From: Proteus vulgaris
GTDB lineage: Bacteria > Pseudomonadota > Gammaproteobacteria > Enterobacterales > Enterobacteriaceae
Direction of reading: 5' to 3'
Assembly (NCBI GenBank): GCA_901472505.1
Contig: LR590468.1
Span: forward strand, 2,889,501 to 2,953,500
Length of the DNA: 64,000 nt
The translations under genes and the position numbers were made by a program. The notes beneath the pieces are model-generated. The model had not been told where the DNA came from. It saw only the letters and a list, made by a program, of their open reading frames with translations, and did not search any database. This document shows, in pieces, positions 58,091 to 64,000 of this stretch (its first letter is position 1; each line of letters opens with the position of its first letter).

Positions 58091-58720
58091 CACCTTCATG
58101 ATGAAAAAACGGTGGTGTATCAAATTATATTCGAGTTGTTGATCTGTCTGAGGGATATTGAAGAATAGTTGGTAAAACTCACACCTAGCACGGTATCAGA
58201 AGAGATATTCCAATTAAAAGCAGTGCTCATGCGCTGACGGGGGTGCTATCTACCACATAACCTTAGCCTTAATTATGCATTAGATTAATGCGATAGCCGA
58301 ACGTGTTGTTATCACCAATAACACTACCTAAACCAAGATGTCCTTTAAATTGGTTATCATTAACATAAGTTGTATTCAGTGAGGTTAAGTTTTTAAAGTT
58401 GGGCGTTGTTGTGTGAAACGAAGCTACCTACTAAGACTTGCTGGCCTATAAAGCGAATCTATTAAATATTTATAATAACGATACGCTCATATATTTTGAT
58501 AAGAAAAGCGGTGATAGAAACAGTATTCATGCCATCCAAGTGAGAGTTAACAACATTACCTAGCATTCTACGGTCACGGCAATTTTTTTAGCGTTTTGAC
58601 AGTGGCTCTGCTTGTAGATATTGCTAATATTTGTGCCATGATACGAGCTATTGTCGAAATAATAACTATCTTCACGATAGACTCCAAAAATGTATTTTTT
58701 AATTATTTAAATCCATCGGT
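58091..58720 (-). pseudogene. decayed TonB-dependent siderophore receptor fragment
   Basis: Read on the minus strand in changing frames, this stretch gives pieces typical of the plug and early barrel of a TonB-dependent receptor. From 5' to 3' they are RMLGNVVNSHLDGMNTVSIT (about 58515-58575), then NFKNLTSLNTTYVNDNQFKG with HLGLGSVIGDNNTFGYRINL directly after it (about 58275-58405), and MSTAFNWNISSDTVLGVSFT (about 58165-58235). Stops and frame changes separate them, and the remaining two-thirds of a receptor is missing. This is a genuine remnant, unlike the intact-length phs genes nearby. The exact ends are uncertain. Confidence 0.5.
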
Positions 58721-58831
58721 ATGAAAAATTCACATAACGATATAGAGCTGACTATACACCGAATAACATACAAATAAAATGATATATTTGTTTGCTAATA
58801 ATTAGATTATAAAAATATTTCTATACTAAAC

Positions 58832-58862
58832 ATCAAAAAATGCCCGTTTGGGCGGGCATTTT
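58832..58862 (-). terminator. terminator of the phs operon
   Basis: AATGCCCG / CGGGCATT with a 6-base loop, followed on the minus strand by TTTTTTGATG. It lies about 80 bases downstream of phsC. Confidence 0.88.
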
Positions 58863-58936
58863 AGATAGAGATACATTCTGTATTGAGTGCTAAGAAAATT
58901 TAATGTTCTACTTTTTCGTTTGCTGAACGATGATTA

Positions 58937-59682
58937 TCATGTTTTTTGGTGACGATGATGACCATCAACCATACTACGGAATGTTTGTGTAAAGGTGTCA
59001 CCCAATGTACATAAATAGAAGTGTGCACAAATAAACATTAATGCCACAATACCTAATACTAAGTGTGCTTTTAACATCCAGTAGCCATAACCAAGCACTT
59101 CTGGATATAAACAGAGTAATCCTGTTACTAATAACAGTGGTACTAGCCCAAACATTACGCCTAAATAAGCAAGTTGCTGAAGTGGATTAAATTTATCAGT
59201 TTCTGTTGCTGCAAAAGGATGGGGTTCGCCTTTCATTATGCCATAGAGGTAAAAGCGAGCTTGTTTAATACAACGACCAATTAATCCACTAAACCTTACT
59301 TTGTAATGTACACCCGTTACTGGTTGTTAAATTGATAAGAATAAAACCAATCCAGAATGCAATAAGTACAAAGCCACAAATTTTTATGTAATAGCACCAT
59401 TGAAGTGACATTTCCAATAGAGAAATGCCCTAAAAAACCACTTAGTAGTAATAAGATAAACAGCAAGGCATTACCCCAGTGCCAAAAACGGATTGCTTTA
59501 GAATATAAATAAACCCGCTCTTCTTCATAATGGCCAGTGTGTTTTGGTGCAAGGGCATAGCGCAACAAGCCATGAATAACCAAAACGGCTATCATGGCAA
59601 CGATTAATAACCCGGCGGCCATTAACCATACAGGCCAATAATCTGGCGTATAATGGAGTTCTGCTCCCCAGATACTAGTCAT
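58937..59682 (-). pseudogene. phsC: thiosulfate reductase cytochrome b subunit PhsC (frameshifted)
   Basis: Membrane anchor that passes electrons from quinol to PhsB. It begins [20 protein letters not shown] and ends [11 protein letters not shown], following Salmonella PhsC, with about five hydrophobic helices and conserved histidines in [12 protein letters not shown] and LKAHLVLG. Two single-base insertions break the frame: one T too many in the T run 59381-59385 (after VLLHK) and one C too many in CCC 59313-59315. Correcting both gives 247 aa. The ATG overlaps the corrected phsB stop (ATGA). Sequencing error is the favoured reading. Confidence 0.8.
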
Positions 59683-60258
59683 GCTTTATCTCCCTGATGG
59701 ATTTCTTTTACGACGGAATAAACTTGGTTTTCCGACATTATCTAATTGGTATTGATAAACGGATTTTTGTTTGATCCATGCCTGAATTTCAGGTGAGTCA
59801 ATGCGACCAAAAGCAAGCGCATCCGTTGGGCAGACTGATACACACGCAGGTAATTCGCCCTCAGTTAAATCGGGTATCAGAGCAGAAGTTACATTTATCG
59901 GCGATATGCGTCATTGGGTTGATATAACGGACATGATAAGGACAAGCACCTACACAGTAATCACAGCCAATACACAGCTCTTTTTTCACCTGTACGATGC
60001 CATTCTCATCGATAAAAGAAGGCGCCAGTAGGACAAACAGAAACACAAGGTGCATCTTCACAGTGCTGACATGAAACACGGAAAAATTGATAATGTGGAT
60101 TTCCCGCCTCATCATTATGTGGGCCTTGAATTTGAACTTGAAGTCGGCTGAAATCCTTCAGGAATATCATTGATGACTTTACATGCAACAGTACAGGCTT
60201 GACACCCAATGCAACGTTTTTCATCGTGTAGCATGACAAATTGTTTATTATTGTTCAT
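59679..60258 (-). pseudogene. phsB: thiosulfate reductase iron-sulfur subunit PhsB (frameshifted)
   Basis: Four-cluster ferredoxin-type electron-transfer subunit. Readable cysteine motifs are [50 protein letters not shown] and [11 protein letters not shown], in the order of Salmonella PhsB. The frame is interrupted four times, each by one extra base: at AAA 60151-60153, within 60011-60020, at AAA 59867-59869 and at TTTT 59706-59709. Correcting all four gives about 191 aa, the family length, with a stop overlapping the phsC start. No in-frame nonsense mutation is needed to explain the breaks. Confidence 0.8.
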
Positions 60259-60272
60259 CGTTATTTTTTTCC

Positions 60273-62554
60273 TTAAGCCCGACTAATTCTGACACCTGAT
60301 GTATGTACATCAGTACCCGATACAGGACTAATTTCATGAGGTAATAAGTTGCCACAGTGAACACCTGTTGTAGTCGCTGCTGTTTTTGCGCCTGCTTTTG
60401 CACCCGACCCCATATAGACAAATACAGTGTCTGGGCGAATACCTTCAGTGATTAAAGCGCGTGCTTTTTCTTTACCTACACTGTTTTCTAGAATGATTTC
60501 ATCGCCATGTTTAATACCGTGATTTTTTGCTGTTTCAGGATGAAGCCAAACAGGGTTTTTCCCACATTAATTCAGCTAATAACGGCACATATTGTGTTGC
60601 ACCATTAGTGTGGACGGCGACTTTACCTTGGATAAAATAAAGTTCATCTTTTTCTTTTAATGGGAAGTTGTGGAAGCGTGGGATACCGTAGTTTTCTAAA
60701 CGGCTTTCTAATTCTTCAGAGTAGATTTCAATTAAGCCGCTTGGTGATTTAAATGAGAGGGCTTTTTCCATGGTATTGTTGCTATCAACCTGTTTGATGG
60801 CATCAGGATATTGATCAACAAAGGCTTTTACATAAGACGGTTCGCGTAATAATAGTGGAACGCCATAAGAGATATAGCCTTTTTTATGCATCTCTTTATA
60901 AAGTTCTTCGCTACCATTAACTTGATAAAGCTGTCTTACACCCATGTTTTCCCAAGGGAAACAGGCTTCTAATCCTAATGCTTTACCTAATTTCCATCCA
61001 AATTAACCAACTCGGTTTAGTATCACCAATAGGTTCGACAACTTGCTGGCGCAATGCATAAGCGGGATTTAAACCTGAAACATCAGCAACTTCTTCATCA
61101 CGTTCTAAATAGGTACACTCAGGTAATAAATAATCGGCATAAGCGGCACTTTCGCTTAAATACACATCACAACTGACAATTAAGTCTAACTTTTGTGCTG
61201 CTTTTTCTAGATCAGGACGGCAACTGACTGTTTGGAATGGATTATGACGAGACATAATCCATGCTTTTGTCTGATACGGCACGCCTTCTAATGTTGAGTC
61301 GATAATCGATTGAACAATACCGCCACCTTTATTGATGTATTTAAATTGAGGTGCTGTTGCATCAATGCGTTTTGCGGTAATTTCAGGCATACCTTTAACA
61401 CTTGGTTTTGCTAATTCAGGAGCAACCGCAATGCCTGCTAATTTATTGTATTTTGTCGCTGCTTTTTTCTGATACAGCCCCCTTCACGTTCAATGTTGCC
61501 GAGTAACGCATTGAAGGTGAAGATCATCCTGCGCATATTAATTTCTTCTTTATTAAAGGTAGCGCGGTGACCAGGCATAATCAGTGCGTGAGGTGCTTTT
61601 GCTGCAATCTCACGAGCAATACGAACAATATCTTTAGCTGGAACATCAGAGTGTGCTTGAGCCCATTCCGGCGTTGTTTCTTGTAGAACGTCTTTTAATT
61701 GTGGGAAACCTACCGTAAATTTCTCAACAAACTCTTTATCGTAGAGATCTTCTTTGATGAGGATATGGCACATGGCCATAAGAACAGGCAAATCTCCTCC
61801 TGGACGAATAGCAAACCACTCATCCGCTTTACTTGAAACAACCGATAAGCGCGGATCAAAACTGACTAATTTTGCACCACGCTCTTGTGCTGTCATGAGT
61901 TCATGTGTTTCAGCAACTTCGATGCCTTCATAAAGGTTGTGACCGAAAGAGAGAATATATTTTGAATTTGCGAGATCCATCTTAAGATCGCCACCCATCA
62001 TAACAGATGCAGCAATCGCTTTACCGGCAGGGCAAGTAGAGGCATGTGTAAAGGTGTTTGGTGAACCAAATGCAGCCGCTAAATGGAATAGGTGAGAGGA
62101 GAGTGAACCTGATTTAGATGAAAAAGGAGATGCTCTCTGCGCCATAGTTTTGTTTTATGGCATTCATTTTTTCTGCTATTTCTTTATAAGCTTGTTCCCA
62201 GCTTATGACCTCCCATTCACCTGCACCTCTTGGGCCTTTATGTTTCATGGGCTTGACAATACGGTTTGGATCATTAACAAGGCTAACGCCACTTCCACCT
62301 CTGGCGCAAACTCGGCTACTTTGATGTTCTGCGTTTCGGTTTCCTTGGATAAATACAGTTTTATTGTTAACAACTTGAGCCTCTATCGGGCAACGATAGG
62401 AACACATCTCACATAGACTCGGTGTTAATGTTGACTGACCCTTAAGAGAATCTACAGGATTAAATGCAAGTGCACCAGGTGGTAAACTACTGACGGTACA
62501 ACCTACACATCCTACCCCCATCCCCTTAATGAAAGAACGACGACTAATACTCAT
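60273..62554 (-). pseudogene. phsA: thiosulfate reductase molybdopterin subunit PhsA (frameshifted)
   Basis: Catalytic subunit of periplasmic thiosulfate reductase, making sulfide and sulfite. The N-terminus MSISRRSFIKG is a twin-arginine signal, and the 4Fe-4S site reads SLCEMCSYRCPIEAQ. It follows Salmonella PhsA throughout (FNPVDSLKG..., STCPAGKAIAASVMMGG, FAIRPGGDLPVLMAMCH, GVHCGNLLPH...). The frame breaks at four points: extra A in 62121-62125, one missing base in the C run 61478-61482, extra T at 60991-60993, and extra T in 60556-60560. The net correction gives about 759 aa (Salmonella 758). GGAGG precedes the ATG. Not a selenoprotein: no TGA in the active-site region. Confidence 0.85.
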
Positions 62555-63410
62555 ATAACCTCCAGTTTCTTCTTATAGCTAAATATTATATATGGACGAT
62601 TAAATAAATATTTGAAGGTGCCTCCAGTTTATTAATTCATAAGTGATAAGTTAGTTGTAAATAATAAATAATAGAGAATAAGACGTTAATAAATGTCACA
62701 AAATAAATTAACTAAAATAGACAAAATTAAATGATAATTATTTTCTTCTATTAACTTATGTTATAAAGGTTATGAGGTTAAAGAGCAGATTTTAATGAAT
62801 GCCATAGTTATATTTACTTCTTTTAAATTCACTCACTTACGTCATTAATCTGTTTTGTTAAAGTGTATTTAAAATATATGATTTATGACAACAAATAATT
62901 GACAAAAAAAACCATCGGTATATAATTATCTATATATCGATGGTGGGTGTTATTGTAATTAATTTGTTATTTAAAAATAAAATTAAATAATATTTTTTAG
63001 CGATATTTAAATCCAGTTTTTTCTTAAAATATAATTTGTAAAAAATAGCTAACTTATTATTTTGATGATAAATACGAGTAAAAGAGAAAAATAAACAGAT
63101 GATGTTTTATACGAAACATCATCATTGAAACGTAATCAAACTGATACGAAAAATGAGACAATCTATAAATTATTATTCATTATGTTTAAATATTAATTAA
63201 TAAAGCTAATAGTTATGGGGTTGTGTGTGGATTGTCAAAAGGAGCTATTTTTTGTTTTATACATCTCAATAATATTAATGCCAAGTAAATGTGCGTAGGA
63301 AAAAGTTTAAAAGGAATGTTAAAAACAAAATGGCTTATTGAATACTGAGAGTCATTGTGTTTGCATGTTGTCAAAATATTTTTCTATCTTTCTTATATAA
63401 AAGAAAGGAT
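62555..63410. promoter_or_regulatory. AT-rich region between phsA and the TauE-type gene
   Basis: About 850 bases without a credible gene, containing the phs promoter (not resolved). Two structures stand out: a hairpin with a T tract on the minus strand (62904-62943, separate entry) and GATGATGTTT / AAACATCATC at about 63098-63123. Confidence 0.5.
62904..62943 (-). terminator. minus-strand terminator downstream of the TauE-type gene
   Basis: CCATCG...CGATGG encloses a second TATATA/TATATA pairing and is followed on the minus strand by a run of eight T. It lies about 470 bases beyond the TauE-type stop, so it may end a long 3' untranslated region or an unrecognised small transcript. Confidence 0.6.
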
Positions 63411-64000
63411 TTAAAGCAACATAATGATTAAGACAAGACTCAGTAACAGGGGATAAACTCTCGCATGCCATTTATCGGGAAAATGAGATAAAAAGCGCTC
63501 AGAGATCTTCAAGCCTATCCATGTACTACAAATCAGAATAAAGACTGCCTTTAGCCAAATATAACCAATAAAACCAGATTCACTATTTAAAGGGGAAGTA
63601 AAGGAAAGTGCGACATAAGTGAAGGTTGCAGTGAGTGCTAAAGGTAAGGTTAATGTATTTGCCATGGCTGCAGATTGTGCCATTGGTGTCCCTCTACGAC
63701 GTAACAGAGGAACAGTCATTACACTTCCGCCAACGCCTAAAAAAGCGGCAATAATACCAATGACAACACCATTAATCGTTTCTCTTGCTTTAGTCACCTT
63801 TTTTGTGTGGTGAGTTGGAGCCATAAAACCAGGACGAAAATAGCAATCTAAAATAGTGACAAAGAGATAGCCAATAAAGATCCATTTGATCCAAGAGCCT
63901 TCAATCGTTAATGCGAGAAGGGCGCCTAAGATCCCCCCACAAGCAATCCCAATAAAAAGGATGAACATGCTATGCCAATTAAGCCTTCTTGCCTTATGGT
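63411..64000 (-). CDS. TauE/SafE-family sulfite exporter-like membrane protein, partial
   Basis: A polytopic membrane protein of the TauE/SafE (DUF81) family; the frame is open to the window edge, so the N-terminus is missing. Visible are an internal repeat start (IACGGILGALLAL), GVVIGIIAAFLGVGGSVMTVPLL, the family signature, AMANTLTLPLALTATFTYV, and a hydrophobic C-terminus. An ATG at 63968 would give 185 aa, but the upstream codons (KARRLNWHS) continue the family pattern. It shares strand with phsABC and could export the sulfite that enzyme makes. Confidence 0.85.
   Translation of the reverse strand, partial: HKARRLNWHSMFILFIGIACGGILGALLALTIEGSWIKWIFIGYLFVTILDCYFRPGFMAPTHHTKKVTKARETINGVVIGIIAAFLGVGGSVMTVPLLRRRGTPMAQSAAMANTLTLPLALTATFTYVALSFTSPLNSESGFIGYIWLKAVFILICSTWIGLKISERFLSHFPDKWHARVYPLLLSLVLIIMLL

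Noticed and set aside
58937..62554. Formate dehydrogenase (fdnGHI) with a selenocysteine TGA
   Set aside because: The broken molybdoprotein/FeS/cytochrome set at first suggests it, but the peptides follow PhsA, PhsB and PhsC much better, and the breaks are homopolymer indels rather than an in-frame TGA.

Overview
The window looks like a chromosomal segment of a Proteus-type enterobacterium (Morganellaceae, Enterobacterales). The evidence is the high AT content with very AT-rich intergenic regions, proteins that closely follow Escherichia/Salmonella homologues, the backbone gene order nagA-nagB / nagE-glnS-chiP / fur-fldA-ybfE-ybfF-seqA-pgm / ybgI / gltA-sdhCDAB-sucABCD / cydABX-ybgE / ybgC-tolQRAB-pal-cpoB-tRNAs, an MrpJ-like HTH regulator and a thiosulfate reductase (phs) operon. 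I see no prophage, transposase, integron or CRISPR array.

Layout. 1-7.4 kb: amino-sugar and chitosugar uptake (nagA start, nagB, nagE, chiP) around glnS, with CRP- and NagC-like sites. 7.9-16.5 kb: a DUF817 membrane protein (frameshifted), fur, fldA, ybfE, ybfF, seqA, pgm, yehS-like (DUF1456), ybfA and ybgI. 16.6-27.4 kb: a minus-strand operon of large, poorly characterised proteins (DUF4132/YehI-like, MoxR-type AAA+ YehL, DUF5682-like YehM, VWA YehP, SWIM zinc-finger YehQ, and a small last gene). This is the best candidate for an undescribed system. 27.8-29.8 kb: a Bcr/CflA-type exporter divergent from an AraC regulator. 29.9-41.5 kb: gltA facing sdhCDAB-sucABCD, the TCA core. 41.6-46.1 kb: a long AT-rich leader, then cytochrome bd oxidase (cydABX, ybgE). 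46.2-49.0 kb: LysR / DHA2 exporter / SnoaL-like accessory locus. 49.3-54.6 kb: the Tol-Pal envelope system. 54.8-55.1 kb: tRNA-Lys, tRNA-Lys, tRNA-Val. 55.1-58.8 kb: AT-rich, gene-poor accessory stretch with an MrpJ-like regulator and a decayed TonB-dependent receptor. 58.9-62.6 kb: phsABC thiosulfate reductase, interrupted by many single-base indels. 63.4 kb to the end: a TauE/SafE-type exporter cut by the window edge.

Sequence quality. Fourteen frame breaks can be localised to single-base changes, nearly all one extra base in a homopolymer: two in the DUF817 gene, one in the Bcr-type gene, one in sdhA, four in phsA, four in phsB and two in phsC. Removing them restores proteins of family length (SdhA becomes exactly 588 aa, PhsA about 759 aa). 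This looks more like assembly error than gene decay, but only reads or resequencing can settle it.

How the genes fit together: NagC/CRP control links chitosugar entry (ChiP), phosphotransfer uptake (NagE) and breakdown (NagB/NagA). gltA-sdh-suc feeds electrons to a quinone pool that cytochrome bd oxidises at low oxygen. phsABC uses quinol to reduce thiosulfate to sulfide and sulfite, and the neighbouring TauE-type protein could export the sulfite.
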